Shown in pieces: positions 1 to 9,285 of a stretch of DNA of 64,000 nt (position 1 is its first letter; each line of letters opens with the position of its first letter). Source of the stretch: Acidobacteriota bacterium (lineage in GTDB: Bacteria; Acidobacteriota; Blastocatellia; Pyrinomonadales; Pyrinomonadaceae). Position numbers and translations under genes: made by a program. The notes beneath the pieces are model-generated. The model was not told where the DNA came from. It worked only from the letters and a program-made list of their open reading frames with translations, and made no database searches. Where the stretch lies: contig JAOAPY010000037.1 in assembly GCA_025463135.1 (NCBI GenBank), positions 49,255 through 113,254 on the forward strand, read 5' to 3'.

Positions 1-10
1 CGATTTTCAT
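1..10 (-). CDS. 5' end of an unidentified gene leaving the window
   Basis: Only the first three codons (M-K-I) are inside the window. The reverse strand reads a purine-rich ribosome binding site, GGAAGGAGAG, a few bases upstream of ATG, which is convincing for a real start. Nothing can be said about function. Confidence 0.5.
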
Positions 11-81
11 TTACTCTCCTTCCGACGTGGTTGTGACAGCATGGAAAAGTCACCATACTCCAAAGGCTGTACAAAAGATAT

Positions 82-198
82 GACGCTGCAGGTAGTGGGT
101 CAGTTTGATGTCCGATGAGCTTTAGCTTGTCGTAACGCTGCGACAAACTAAAGTTTGTGGACATTTGCTGCGAAACTGACCCACTACCGACGCTGCAG
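82..198. repeat. MITE-like insertion with terminal inverted repeats and 9-bp flanking duplication
   Basis: A 98-bp unit (91-188) begins GGTAGTGGGTCAGTTT and ends with its exact reverse complement, AAACTGACCCACTACC. It is bounded on both sides by the direct repeat GACGCTGCA (82-90 and 189-197), which looks like a target-site duplication. Inside lies a second palindrome (110-163) related to repeats at 5946-6026 and 62242-62319. It has no coding capacity, so it looks like a non-autonomous miniature element. Confidence 0.75.
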
Positions 199-262
199 TT
201 CAAATACGAACTCCCAGACCGGCACAACCATTTGTCGCCATCGTTGATGCCGGGTCTCTCTG

Positions 263-550
263 CTATTTGCGGCTACACCCTGAACGTTCGATCTCTTCGA
301 CGAGACACTTCGCGAGCAATCCCGCGGCCGTAAATTTGGTCCCGCGCTTTTGCATGTCAGCGAGGAGCTGTTTAGCAACCGCATCAACAAACGTAACGCT
401 GCTTAGATCAACCAGAATCGATTCCGGCGACCTGCTGGAGGCAGTTTCCCTCCAACACTTTTCCAGTTCGCCTACGCAGGCCCCCGCAAGTCTTCCTTCG
501 ACTATGAGGCGAGTGGCTTCCGAGTCATTGCAAGTGGTAATTCTGAGCAC
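263..550 (-). CDS. STAS-domain (anti-anti-sigma-like) protein
   Basis: A protein of about 95 residues that is essentially one STAS domain. It has an N-terminal beta strand (VLRITT), a segment ending in the hydrophobic strand ILVDLSSVTFVD, then a helix and a second strand (KFTAAG). STAS domains bind anti-sigma kinases or sense small ligands. In the phosphorylatable subfamily the key residue is a serine or threonine after the central strand; here that region reads DLSSVTFVDAVAK, so phosphorylation is possible but not certain. I chose the GTG at 550 because AAGGA sits seven bases upstream; the open frame extends to 595 but adds non-domain residues. It is transcribed away from the sigma-54 activator at 779 and a link between them is unproven. 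Confidence 0.65.
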   Translation of the reverse strand: MLRITTCNDSEATRLIVEGRLAGACVGELEKCWRETASSRSPESILVDLSSVTFVDAVAKQLLADMQKRGTKFTAAGLLAKCLVEEIERSGCSRK

Positions 551-778
551 AGTTGATTCCTTCTCCGTTGACGTGCAGTGCAAGTGCCTTGCCACACCCC
601 ACGGACCGGATTAGGGTGGGAATTGCAGTTCATCGCGGAAGATCAAGAGTATGCAGGTGACGGTATCTGGCCATCTGGCGACGCATCGTCACACAGTGAT
701 GGAAGGGGTGACATTTGATCCGAGGGTTCCCGACAAGTATCCTTTGAGCCGGATTGAAAGAATCAGTCGGGCAAGAAG

Positions 779-2869
779 TTGTTGTACTCTGCTGTTAAAT
801 TGAAAGGCAAGCAAGAAGACGTGAATACCACGACCGCCCAGGTTGCCGTCACCGACGAGCAAACGAAGAAATATTTAACGCTGCTTGAGCTCTCGAAAGC
901 CATAGCCTCGCATCGTGAGCTGTCTCAACTGTTCCACGATCTGGCCTGCCGTCTTCAGAGTCTTTTTGATTTTTCACATCTGGGCGTGCTGCTCTACGAT
1001 GAAGCTCGCGACCTCTTGCGTTTGCACCTGGTGGAAACCTGCGAGCCAACAGAGTGGCAAGCACCGAAGGAGGTTCCGCTGGAAGGTTCGATCGCGGGCT
1101 GGGTCTGGCAAAATCAGGAAGCACTCGTCGTTCGCGATCTCGATTTGGAAGATCGCTTTCCGATTGCGAAGACTTTACTCAATCATCCGGTAAAGGCTGT
1201 TTGCAGCCTGCCGATGACTACTGCGCATCAGCGCCTTGGCGTGATGACCTTCTGGAGCGAGAAAGCAGGCGCCTATGATGGACTGGATCTTGAATTCGCA
1301 AAACTTGTAGCCGCCCAGATCGCGGTCGCCGTCGAAGCTCAACGTCATCAGCAGCGGTTGGCTCATGAACGGGATCGTTCGCAACTGCTGTTGGAAATAA
1401 ACAACACACTCGTGTCCAATCTCAATCTGCGAGAGTTGTTGTCGGCGATCTCTAATTGTCTGAACACGGTCATGCCTCACGATGCAGCGGCGCTGGCGCT
1501 ATACGACGAGTCGTTGAAGCAACTTCGCCTGACAGCCCTGGACTTTCCGGCGCATGAAGAGCCCTGCTCAGCGGGAGAAATCATTCCTCTTGAAGGAACA
1601 TCAGCCGGTTTGGCCTTTACCAGTCGGGAAACCGTTTTGAGCGACTACCGCAAAACTGAGGAGGCTCGCATTGCGAGGTCCGGCATTAAATCCGGTTGCA
1701 CAGCGCCGCTTCTTTTTCGCGATCGGGCTCTTGGTATCTTGAGCATCAAGAGCTTGCGCGAAAACGCCTTTTCCCCGGAGGACGCGGAACTATTCGGCCA
1801 GGTTGCGAAACAGGTTGCGATTGCCGTGGAGAATGCGCTCGCGTATCGCGAGATCGAAACCCTAAAAAACAAGCTGGAAGAAGAAAAACTTTATCTTGAA
1901 GAAGAAATCCGGACGGAATACAACTTCGAAGAAATCATTGGTAACAGCCCGGCGCTCAAGCGTGTCTTGCAGGACGTAGAGACAGTGGCGGCCACTGATT
2001 CTACAGTATTGGTATATGGTGAAACAGGCACTGGAAAAGAACTCATTGCCCACGCGATTCACAATTTGAGCCAACGCCGCGAAAGAACTCTGGTCAAGGT
2101 AAATTGCGCGGCCATCCCCACCGGTCTGCTCGAGAGCGAGTTCTTTGGTCACGAGAGAGGCGCCTTCACCGGCGCAATTGATCGGCGCATCGGTCGCTTT
2201 GAACTTGCAGATCAAGGGACGATATTTCTTGACGAAGTCGAGGACATTCCACTCGAGTTGCAGTCTAAGCTCTTGCGCGTGTTGCAGGAGCAGGAATTCG
2301 AACGTTTGGGCAGCTCCCGCACTCTTCGTGTGAATGTCCGGGTCGTCGCTGCTACCAACAGCGATCTTGCCGAGCTGGTAGCTGAAAAGAAGTTTCGCAG
2401 TGACCTTTACTATCGGCTCAATGTTTTTCCGGTTAACGTACCGCCCTTGCGCGAGCGGCCCGAAGATATTCCCCTGCTGGTACATTTCTTCGCCAGCAAA
2501 TTTGCCCAACAGATGAAGAGACCAATCGAAAGCGTTTCGAAGGAAACCATGGCAGCGCTCACGAGTTACCATTGGCCCGGAAACGTTCGTGAGTTGCAGA
2601 ATTTGGTCGAGCGCGGCGTAATTCTCTCGCGCGGTTCCAGTCTCGAGATACCTCTTGCCGAACTCAAGCATTCAAGCAAAGGGTCAAATCACGTGAACGG
2701 TTCGACAGCACTCGAATCAGTCGAACGCGACCACATTCTTCGCATACTCAGCGAATCGAGTTGGGTGATTGGTGGCCCGGCAGGCGCAGCCGTTCGCCTG
2801 GGACTGAACCGCACAACCCTCAATCACCGCATGCGCAAGCTCGGCATTACTCGTCCTCAACCACAATAA
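779..2869 (+). CDS. GAF-GAF sigma-54-dependent transcriptional activator
   Basis: An enhancer-binding protein of about 696 residues in the NtrC/FhlA class. Two GAF sensor domains (about 45-190 and 210-355) and a short coiled linker (357-380) precede an AAA+ domain. The AAA+ domain has Walker A GETGTGKE (414-421), the sigma-54-contacting GAFTGA loop (461-466), Walker B TIFLDEVED (481-489) and an arginine-finger stretch FRSDLYYRLN. A Fis-type helix-turn-helix follows at the C terminus (about 650-690). It should drive ATP-dependent open-complex formation by sigma-54 RNA polymerase in response to ligands, gases or redox state sensed by the GAF domains. There is no receiver domain, so it is not a classical response regulator. 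The TTG at 779 has a weak ribosome binding site and an in-frame GTG at 821 is an equally plausible start. Targets are unknown. Confidence 0.9.
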   Translation: MLYSAVKLKGKQEDVNTTTAQVAVTDEQTKKYLTLLELSKAIASHRELSQLFHDLACRLQSLFDFSHLGVLLYDEARDLLRLHLVETCEPTEWQAPKEVPLEGSIAGWVWQNQEALVVRDLDLEDRFPIAKTLLNHPVKAVCSLPMTTAHQRLGVMTFWSEKAGAYDGLDLEFAKLVAAQIAVAVEAQRHQQRLAHERDRSQLLLEINNTLVSNLNLRELLSAISNCLNTVMPHDAAALALYDESLKQLRLTALDFPAHEEPCSAGEIIPLEGTSAGLAFTSRETVLSDYRKTEEARIARSGIKSGCTAPLLFRDRALGILSIKSLRENAFSPEDAELFGQVAKQVAIAVENALAYREIETLKNKLEEEKLYLEEEIRTEYNFEEIIGNSPALKRVLQDVETVAATDSTVLVYGETGTGKELIAHAIHNLSQRRERTLVKVNCAAIPTGLLESEFFGHERGAFTGAIDRRIGRFELADQGTIFLDEVEDIPLELQSKLLRVLQEQEFERLGSSRTLRVNVRVVAATNSDLAELVAEKKFRSDLYYRLNVFPVNVPPLRERPEDIPLLVHFFASKFAQQMKRPIESVSKETMAALTSYHWPGNVRELQNLVERGVILSRGSSLEIPLAELKHSSKGSNHVNGSTALESVERDHILRILSESSWVIGGPAGAAVRLGLNRTTLNHRMRKLGITRPQPQ

Positions 2870-2920
2870 TAGTGACAGCGGTTTGTCACCTGACAGCATA
2901 CCGTCACGTCTTGTTCACTT

Positions 2921-3011
2921 ATTAGCCACAGAATTTCACAGATAAATACGGATCGGAAAACAAAGGCATCAGGTTTCTGTCATTAAGAATCCGTGCTCAT
3001 CCGGGGCTAAT
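2921..3011. repeat. imperfect inverted repeat in intergenic spacer
   Basis: The spacer 2870-3321 holds no convincing gene. A left arm at 2921-2953 (ATTAGCCACAGA ... ATACGGAT) is mirrored by a right arm at 2989-3011 (ATCCGTGC ... GGGGCTAAT) around a 35-bp centre. It resembles the palindromic intergenic repeats seen in many soil bacteria. Confidence 0.5.
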
Positions 3012-3123
3012 GCTCTCACAAAACGATTAAGTAAGAGAGATGAAACGCACGGTTACTCGCGCCAGGCGGCGGTGTGGCAAGCGTGTTGCTACTCGCAGGG
3101 ACATGAACTGTCATGGCGCGGTA

Positions 3124-3246
3124 CTGAAGGCCGATAGAGAGGCGAGGCCTTCAGTCGCAAACACAAGCCTGCATCGGGGGACAGGCTTGTGGGCGGGAGT
3201 GGGCGGGCTTGAGGGTGATGTGGGTCTCCCTGGCGCAAGTCCGCCC
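3124..3246 (+). other. three consecutive stem-loops upstream of the SDR gene
   Basis: Hairpin 1 pairs CTGAAGGCC (3124-3132) with GGCCTTCAG (3146-3154). Hairpin 2 pairs ACAAGCCTG (3163-3171) with CAGGCTTGT (3182-3190). Hairpin 3 pairs GGGCGGGCTTG (3201-3211) with CAAGTCCGCCC (about 3236-3246) with one mismatch. They end about 75 bp before the SDR start codon. They could be a structured leader, an attenuator or repeat debris. The reading frame covering them (3040-3261) has no protein-like composition. Confidence 0.45.
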
Positions 3247-3321
3247 GCTCTCTTTAACTAAGCAGCAAATGTCTCAGTCAATAATTAATTTTTTCAACAG
3301 TCAACAGGAGCAAGAAGAGTC

Positions 3322-4071
3322 ATGAGTAGGCTAGAAGGAAAAGTCGCAGTAATCACCGGAGGCAATAGTGGGATCGGTCTGGCAACCGCACAGCTGTTCG
3401 CGGCTGAAGGAGCGCAGGTTTTCATCACCGGTCGCCGTCAGAATGAGCTCGACGCCGCCGTGAAGCTGATTGGAACGAACGCTGTTGGTATTCAGGGTGA
3501 CGTTTCGAAGCTCGAAGATCTCGATCGCTTGTATGCCCAGGTGAAAGAGCGGCAAGTGCGTATAGATGTGCTGTTCGCCAACGCGGGTGTAGGTGATTTC
3601 GTACCGCTCGGCTCAATCACCGAGGAAAGTTTTGACAAGACCTTCGGGATCAATGTGAAGGGATTGGTCTTCACCGTACAAAAGGCGCTGCCGCTCTTTC
3701 AGGATGGCGGCTCGATTATTTTGAACGCTTCGGTTGCGGGTTCGAAAGGGATCGAGGCCTTCAGTGTTTACAGCGCGACCAAAGCCGCCGTACGGTCCTT
3801 CGCACGCACCTGGACCACTGACCTTAAGGCTCGCAAGATTCGTGTCAATACAATCAGCCCCGGCCCGATCGATACGCCAATTCTGAAGACGACCGGCCTT
3901 CCCCAGGAAGAACTTGACCAGCTAAAAACGAAGCTGGCTTCCGGTGTGCCGTTGGGCCGCATGGGCCGTGCTGACGAGATTGCCAAAGCCGCATTGTTCC
4001 TGGCGTCGGACGACAGCAGCTTCGTTACTGGTATTGAACTGTTTGTCGACGGTGGCCTGGGCCAAGTCTAA
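3322..4071 (+). CDS. short-chain dehydrogenase/reductase (SDR)
   Basis: A 249-residue classical SDR, the usual length. It carries the Rossmann cofactor motif TGGNSGIG (12-19), the NAG motif (87-89), and the catalytic triad S137, Y150 and K154 in YSATK. The C terminus has the typical SSFVTGIELFVDGG ending. Residues after the second strand (TGRRQ) suggest NADP(H) preference. The substrate cannot be read from sequence; SDRs of this type reduce or oxidise alcohols, ketones or sugars in the cytoplasm. The start ATG has a purine-rich site (AGGAG, about 12 bases upstream). It is followed 30 bp later by a small two-gene unit that may be co-transcribed. Confidence 0.92.
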   Translation: MSRLEGKVAVITGGNSGIGLATAQLFAAEGAQVFITGRRQNELDAAVKLIGTNAVGIQGDVSKLEDLDRLYAQVKERQVRIDVLFANAGVGDFVPLGSITEESFDKTFGINVKGLVFTVQKALPLFQDGGSIILNASVAGSKGIEAFSVYSATKAAVRSFARTWTTDLKARKIRVNTISPGPIDTPILKTTGLPQEELDQLKTKLASGVPLGRMGRADEIAKAALFLASDDSSFVTGIELFVDGGLGQV

Positions 4072-4100
4072 AGTCCAGGTAATAGCGAGGTGATTTCATT

Positions 4101-4298
4101 ATGGCATCGTCAATTTTCGAATCAATAACATTCAGCATATCGCGCGTGCTGGAGGCGATGTTCGATCGCGTCGAGTACTGGCTGGCAAGGCGTGCGGCTC
4201 GTCCCGCCGCCGGACGACGAGCAGCGTTGCGGGCAATTGGTCCGCGGGATTCCCGGCCGGACCGTACAGCTGGGGTATTCGGGAGGCAGTTATCGTGA
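4101..4298 (+). CDS. small hypothetical protein, first of a coupled pair
   Basis: A 65-residue protein with no recognised domain. The N terminus is an amphipathic stretch (SIFESITFSISRVLEAMFDRVEYWL) and the rest is arginine- and alanine-rich. A strong ribosome binding site, GAGGTGA, lies about eight bases before ATG. Its stop overlaps the GTG start of the next small gene (GTGA), a translational-coupling arrangement. Function is unknown; the basic tail would suit nucleic-acid or membrane association, but that is only a guess. Confidence 0.55.
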   Translation: MASSIFESITFSISRVLEAMFDRVEYWLARRAARPAAGRRAALRAIGPRDSRPDRTAGVFGRQLS

Positions 4299-4438
4299 AC
4301 ACACGTGTGCGGATCATAAAGCGTGGTGGTGATGACGTCCGAAAAACTTTGCCGGCAGAGGAGCCGAAAACTCGCCGGCAGACCACCCGTGAACTCGTCA
4401 ACACTGTTCAGGGCTGGATAACCGAAAGGCTGCAATGA
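4295..4438 (+). CDS. very small hypothetical protein (47 aa), second of a coupled pair
   Basis: Starts with GTG inside the GTGA overlap with the preceding gene and has GGGAGG about ten bases upstream. The product begins M-N-T-R-V-R-I-I-K-R and ends with a helix-like stretch, RELVNTVQGWITERLQ. It is hydrophilic with no signal peptide. No family was recognised. The coupling and ribosome binding site are the main reasons to believe it is translated. It lies about 110 bp upstream of the efflux operon. Confidence 0.5.
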   Translation: MNTRVRIIKRGGDDVRKTLPAEEPKTRRQTTRELVNTVQGWITERLQ

Positions 4439-4550
4439 GAACAAGCTGAGGAACGCAGATTCGCTGCGCTTATGAAGTGAAGTTCCCGGCCCGGCCGTCT
4501 TTCGAGGAAAGTACTTTCTCGAGTTTCCGATGAAAACAAATGAGGTTTCT

Positions 4551-5942
4551 ATGTTAAGGGGCTACCTGGATATTTTTTTGAAGCGCAAACTATTAGTCTC
4601 CACGACCGTTGTCATGGCCCTCGTGATTCTTGCTGTCGCGATCGCTGCGGTGCGCTCGAGCAAGCCGGCGCAAGCGGCGCCGCGACCTCTCGACGTCGAA
4701 GTGGTCCAGGTTGAGCAGCGGGACATTCCCATCTACAGCGAATGGATCGGGACGACTGACGGAATGGTAAACGCGGACATCAAGGCGCAGGTGACGGGGT
4801 ACCTGCTCAGACAGGATTACAAGGAAGGCTCTTTTGTAAAGAAGGGACAGTTGTTGTTTGAGATCGACAGCCGGCCATTTCACGCCGCGGTGGATCAGGC
4901 CAATGGACAGGTGGCCCAGTTTCGTGGGCAAATCGAACAGGCCAATTCCCAGGTCACCCAAGCAGAAGCGCAAGTCGCGCAGGCCAACAGTCAGTTACTA
5001 CAAACGCAAGCACAACTGGCCCAGGCACAGGCTAATCAGGTCAAGACGCAACTTGATGTGAACAAGTACGCGCCGCTGGCGGAACAGAAGGCCGTTACGC
5101 AGCAGGACCTCGACAATGCCGTGCAGACTAACGTTGTTGCCAAAGCTCAAGTCGAAGCGGCCAAAGCCGGCGTCGAGACAGCGCGCGCGCAACTGCGTGC
5201 GGCCAATGCTCAGGTGGGAACTGCCAGGGCGGAAATCGCAACTGCAAAAGGACAAATTGAAAACGCGCAAGCGGCTGTCAGGACAGCGGAACTGAATTTG
5301 GGCTTTACTCGGATCGTCTCGCCTATCGATGGCATTGCCGGTATTGCGCAGGCACAGGTCGGCAACTTGATCAGTACTACGAGCAGTCCACTAACAACGG
5401 TTTCGACGGTCGATCCAATCAAGGTCTATTTCACACTCAATGAGCGGGAGTATCTCAACTTCAACAAGCGCAATCTGATCGACGCACAACAGGGCGCAAG
5501 CGTGGCACAACTCGAACTGGAATTGATCCTGTCGGACGGAACCAGCTACCCAAATAAAGGGAGCTTCTTCTTTGCGGATCGCCAAGTCGATCCCAAGACC
5601 GGAGCGATCCGGCTCGCTGGAGTTTTTCAAAACCCGGGAAATGTTCTGCGGCCCGGGCAGTACGGCCGCGTTCGCGCGGTAACCAGCACCAAAGAGCAGG
5701 GATTGCTCGTTCCACAGCGGGCAGTCTCTGAGTTGCAGGGCAGTTACCAGGTAGCCGTCGTGGGCCGCGACAACAAGATCGAGGTCCGCACCGTTAAGGT
5801 CGGCGACCGTGATGGCACGATGTGGGTGATCGAAGAAGGATTGAAGCCGGGTGAAACGGTCGTGGCCGAGGGTACGCAGAAAGTCAGGCCAGGCGTCGTG
5901 GTCAACCCAAAGCCGTATGCGGGTGTGAAGAATCGCGGCTGA
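4551..5942 (+). CDS. RND efflux periplasmic adaptor (membrane fusion protein)
   Basis: HlyD/AcrA-family adaptor of about 463 residues linking the inner-membrane RND pump to the outer-membrane channel. An N-terminal membrane anchor (KLLVSTTVVMALVILAVAIAAV) precedes the first half of the lipoyl domain (VTGYLLRQDYKEGSFVKKG). A long alpha-hairpin rich in Q, A and N heptads follows, then the second lipoyl half (IVSPIDGIAG) and the beta-barrel and membrane-proximal domains. The hairpin is long, suiting a channel reached deep in the periplasm. I prefer ATG 4551 because TGAGG lies eight bases upstream; ATG 4530 is in frame and gives 470 residues. It is first in a three-gene efflux operon with the pump (6048) and the channel (9286). 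Confidence 0.92.
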   Translation: MLRGYLDIFLKRKLLVSTTVVMALVILAVAIAAVRSSKPAQAAPRPLDVEVVQVEQRDIPIYSEWIGTTDGMVNADIKAQVTGYLLRQDYKEGSFVKKGQLLFEIDSRPFHAAVDQANGQVAQFRGQIEQANSQVTQAEAQVAQANSQLLQTQAQLAQAQANQVKTQLDVNKYAPLAEQKAVTQQDLDNAVQTNVVAKAQVEAAKAGVETARAQLRAANAQVGTARAEIATAKGQIENAQAAVRTAELNLGFTRIVSPIDGIAGIAQAQVGNLISTTSSPLTTVSTVDPIKVYFTLNEREYLNFNKRNLIDAQQGASVAQLELELILSDGTSYPNKGSFFFADRQVDPKTGAIRLAGVFQNPGNVLRPGQYGRVRAVTSTKEQGLLVPQRAVSELQGSYQVAVVGRDNKIEVRTVKVGDRDGTMWVIEEGLKPGETVVAEGTQKVRPGVVVNPKPYAGVKNRG

Positions 5943-5945
5943 GCC

Positions 5946-6026
5946 TGTCCGATAAACTTCAGTTTGTCGTTACTCTCGCCAGATTCTCTCCACAGGGAAC
6001 GACAAACTGAAGAAGTTTGTCGGACA
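5946..6026. repeat. REP-like palindrome between adaptor and pump genes
   Basis: The left arm (5946-5969), TGTCCGATAAACTTCAGTTT followed by GTCG, is mirrored by the right arm (6000-6026), CGACAAACTGAAGAAGTTTG followed by TCGGACA. The arms enclose about 30 bp. It is the second member of the family at 110-163 and 62242-62319. Located inside an operon, it would form a large hairpin in the mRNA and could modulate pump expression or mRNA stability. Confidence 0.75.
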
Positions 6027-6047
6027 TTAGAATAGAAGGAACGATCG

Positions 6048-9000
6048 ATGATTTCGAAACTTTTTATTAACCGGCCGATCGTTGCCATGGTCATCGCCAT
6101 TGTCACAATCATCGGCGGCCTCGTCGCGATGCGTGGGTTGCCCGTGGCGCAGTTTCCGGAAATCGTGCCACCGCAGATCATTGTCAACACGACGTATACG
6201 GGAGCCGACGCGGTGACGATCGAGCAGTCAGTGGCCACGCCGCTGGAGCAGCAGATGAGCGGAGTCGATGACATGCTCTACATGCAATCGACGAATGCGA
6301 ATGACGGGACAATGACGCTTACCGTCACGTTCGACGTCGATACGAATCCGAACATCGATCAGGTCAACGTACAAAATCGCGTGGCGCAGGCACAGCCAAA
6401 CCTTCCCACCGACGTTAATCAGTTTGGCTTGAACATGCGCAAGTCAACGGGAATACCTACGCTGGCATTTGCGATCTTTTCGCCGCAGCAGACTCACGAC
6501 TCGCTCTTCCTTGCGAACTACGCGACCATAAACATTAACGATGCGCTCTATCGCGTTCCAGGAGTGGGTGAGGTGCGCCTGTTCGGCGCCAGCGATTATG
6601 CAATGCGCATCTGGGTCAAACCCGATCTGCTCGCCAAGCTTGGGTTGACCGTTCCCGATCTTTCACGCGCAGTGCAGCAACAGAGCGCAGTCAATCCTGC
6701 CGGCCAGGTTGGCGCCGAGCCCGCGCCGAAGGGCAAGGAGATGACTTACACGCTGCGCGCGCAGGGACGGCTTCAGACCCCGGAAGAGTTTGGCCAGATC
6801 GTAGTGCGTTCAAATCCGGACGGCTCGGTGGTTCGTCTCAAGGACGTAGCGCGAATTGAGCTCGGCGCACAAAACTATCAGCAGGTCGCTCGCTTCGGCG
6901 GCCAGCCTGCGGGCATCATCGCTGTGTTTCAGGCGCCCGGCTCGAATGCGCTGGCAGTGGCCGACGGCGTCAAAAAGACTATGGCCGACCTGAAGCAGCA
7001 GTTTCCGGCCGATCTCGATTACGCCGTTGGGCTCGATACGACCCGCTCGGTTACCGAAGGCATCAGCGAGATTGTCCAAACCCTGGTGATTGCGATCGTA
7101 CTGGTCATCCTGGTGGTCTTTCTTTTTTTGCAAAACTGGCGCGCGACGCTGATACCGATGATCGCGGTGCCCGTGTCGCTGATCGGTACGTTCGCCGTCT
7201 TTCCACTGCTCGGCTTCTCGATCAATACGCTATCGCTATTTGCTCTCGTGCTGGCAATCGGCCTGGTCGTTGACGACGCGATCGTTGTTGTCGAGGCGGT
7301 CGAGCATCACATTGAGGAAGGCATGAGTCCGCGCGACGCGACCTTAAGGGCCATGGAGGAAGTATCGGGGCCTGTCATCAGCATCGCGCTAATCCTGGCT
7401 TCAGTCTTTATACCGGTTGCGTTGGTCAGCGGAATTCAAGGGCGCTTAAACAAACAGTTTGCCGTCACGATCGCCGTCTCTGTTGTCATATCGGCCTTTA
7501 ACGCGCTGACGTTGTCTCCGGCGCTGGCGGCCATGATGCTGCGGCCGCGCAAAGAAGCACGCGGCCCACTGGCCGGATTCTTTGGCGCGTTCAATCGCTG
7601 GTTTGCGAAGGCCACGAACGGCTATGTCCGACTAAGCCGTGCCCTAATCCGCAAAGCGGTTATTGCTGTGTTGATTCTGGTCGGCTTTGCGTTGGCGGAT
7701 GGTCTTTTCGCTAACAGGCTGCCAACCAGCTTTCTTCCCGAAGAGGACTATGGTTTTCTTTTCCTTAACATTCAGCTTCCGCCGGCAGCTTCGCTCGAGC
7801 GGACGGATCAGGTCTCGCGCAAAGTCGAGACGATTTTGAAGCAAACGGACGGTGTGCAGTTCGTTACCAGCATTAACGGGTTCAGTCTCTTGAATCGAGT
7901 CTCGGCAAGCTACAACGGTTTTTGTTTTATCTCACTGCAGCCCTGGAGCGAGCGCAAAAATTCGGCCGAGGAGATCCTGAAGAGCATCAACGCGAGGCTG
8001 GCAGGCGAAGTGCCCGAGGCGATGGCGTTTGCGTTTAGTCCGCCGGCTATTCCCGGTCTCGGAAACTCCGGCGGGTTTTCCTTGTGGGTTCAGGATCGCA
8101 GCGGTGGGTCCGTGGATTTTCTCGATCAGAATGTCCAGAAATTCCTCGCGGCCGCCCGCCAACGCCCCGAGTTGGCTGGAGTCGGATCCCAATTCTCCGC
8201 GTCTTCGCCGCAGATCTATGCGGACGTCGATCGTGACAAAGTATTGAAGCAAGGCGTGGCCGTCGCCGATGTCTACCAAACCATGCAGGCGTATCTAGGT
8301 GGCCTCTTTTTGAATCAGTTCAACCGCTTCGGCAGACAGTTGCGAGTCTTCCTCCAGGCGGAGGGCGAGGAGCGCCTCAGCGCCAGGGACATCGAGCAAT
8401 ACTATGTGCGCAACAACGACGGAAACATGGTGCCGTTGTCGACCCTGGTCACGACGCGCAAAGTCTCAGGGCCCGAGTATACAAACCGCTTCAATGTCTA
8501 TCGCGCGGCTCAGGTCATCGGCGCCGCCGCGCCGGGATACAGTTCTGGCCAGGCCATGGCTGCTCTCGAAGAAGTAGCGAAGCGGGAGCTGCCGCCTGAG
8601 ATTAGTTACGATTGGGCTGACCTCTCTTATCAGGAGAAAAAGGCTGCGGGTAATACGACTGCCGTGTTTGGACTCTCCCTGATGTTTGTCTTCCTGATCC
8701 TCGCAGCCCTCTACGAAAGCTGGACGCTTCCGTTCTCAGTTTTGCTTACGGTGCCGATCGCGATCTTCGGCGCGTTCCTCGGACTATGGCTCAGAAATTA
8801 CGATCTCGACGTGTACGCACAGATCGGGTTGATCGTCCTGATTGGTCTGGCAGCAAAGAACGCGATTCTGATCGTCGAGTTCGCCAAGGCTGAACTGGAG
8901 AAGGGGCGTGACCTCGTTGACGCTGCACTTGAGGGCGCGCGGCTGCGGCTGCGGCCGATTCTAATGACGTCATTCGCCTTTATTTTCGGATCAGCACCGC

Positions 9001-9203
9001 TGTGGGTCGCCGCGGGCGCGGGCGCACAGGCGCGGCGCATCCTCGGCACCGTCGTTATCGTGGGCATGCTGGCCGCCACCTCGATCGCGATATTCATTAT
9101 TCCGGTGACTTTCTATCTGGTGGAAAAATACACGATGAGGTTTGGCAGAAAACATGCGGGCGACATCAGTTCTGCAACGCCCCAGCCGGCAGCGGGAGAT
9201 TGA
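6048..9203 (+). CDS. RND multidrug efflux pump, HAE1 (AcrB/MexB) family
   Basis: A 1051-residue inner-membrane pump, full length for the family. It starts with the typical [15 protein letters not shown] helix and has twelve expected membrane segments in two repeats, each followed by large periplasmic porter and docking domains. The proton-relay aspartates are visible in TM4 ([17 protein letters not shown]). The second half contains [15 protein letters not shown] in the equivalent position. It exports hydrophobic drugs, dyes or metabolites in exchange for protons as a trimer with the adaptor and the channel. A ribosome binding site, AGAAGGAA, lies about eight bases upstream. A palindromic repeat separates it from the adaptor gene. 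Substrate is not predictable. Confidence 0.95.
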   Translation: MISKLFINRPIVAMVIAIVTIIGGLVAMRGLPVAQFPEIVPPQIIVNTTYTGADAVTIEQSVATPLEQQMSGVDDMLYMQSTNANDGTMTLTVTFDVDTNPNIDQVNVQNRVAQAQPNLPTDVNQFGLNMRKSTGIPTLAFAIFSPQQTHDSLFLANYATININDALYRVPGVGEVRLFGASDYAMRIWVKPDLLAKLGLTVPDLSRAVQQQSAVNPAGQVGAEPAPKGKEMTYTLRAQGRLQTPEEFGQIVVRSNPDGSVVRLKDVARIELGAQNYQQVARFGGQPAGIIAVFQAPGSNALAVADGVKKTMADLKQQFPADLDYAVGLDTTRSVTEGISEIVQTLVIAIVLVILVVFLFLQNWRATLIPMIAVPVSLIGTFAVFPLLGFSINTLSLFALVLAIGLVVDDAIVVVEAVEHHIEEGMSPRDATLRAMEEVSGPVISIALILASVFIPVALVSGIQGRLNKQFAVTIAVSVVISAFNALTLSPALAAMMLRPRKEARGPLAGFFGAFNRWFAKATNGYVRLSRALIRKAVIAVLILVGFALADGLFANRLPTSFLPEEDYGFLFLNIQLPPAASLERTDQVSRKVETILKQTDGVQFVTSINGFSLLNRVSASYNGFCFISLQPWSERKNSAEEILKSINARLAGEVPEAMAFAFSPPAIPGLGNSGGFSLWVQDRSGGSVDFLDQNVQKFLAAARQRPELAGVGSQFSASSPQIYADVDRDKVLKQGVAVADVYQTMQAYLGGLFLNQFNRFGRQLRVFLQAEGEERLSARDIEQYYVRNNDGNMVPLSTLVTTRKVSGPEYTNRFNVYRAAQVIGAAAPGYSSGQAMAALEEVAKRELPPEISYDWADLSYQEKKAAGNTTAVFGLSLMFVFLILAALYESWTLPFSVLLTVPIAIFGAFLGLWLRNYDLDVYAQIGLIVLIGLAAKNAILIVEFAKAELEKGRDLVDAALEGARLRLRPILMTSFAFIFGSAPLWVAAGAGAQARRILGTVVIVGMLAATSIAIFIIPVTFYLVEKYTMRFGRKHAGDISSATPQPAAGD

Positions 9204-9285
9204 GAATGGATTGGTCAAGTGAAATGTTCAACGAGCCTGCGGAGCAGGTCGGTGGATTAACGCCGAAGGCCTTAACAGCTGAGTC

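Noticed and set aside
1862..2671. Minus-strand frame of 269 codons
   Set aside because: It is antisense to the AAA+ domain of the sigma-54 activator and shows no domain or ribosome binding site.
3040..3261. Plus-strand frame of 73 codons before the SDR gene
   Set aside because: It spans three hairpins, has no ribosome binding site and shows no protein-like composition.
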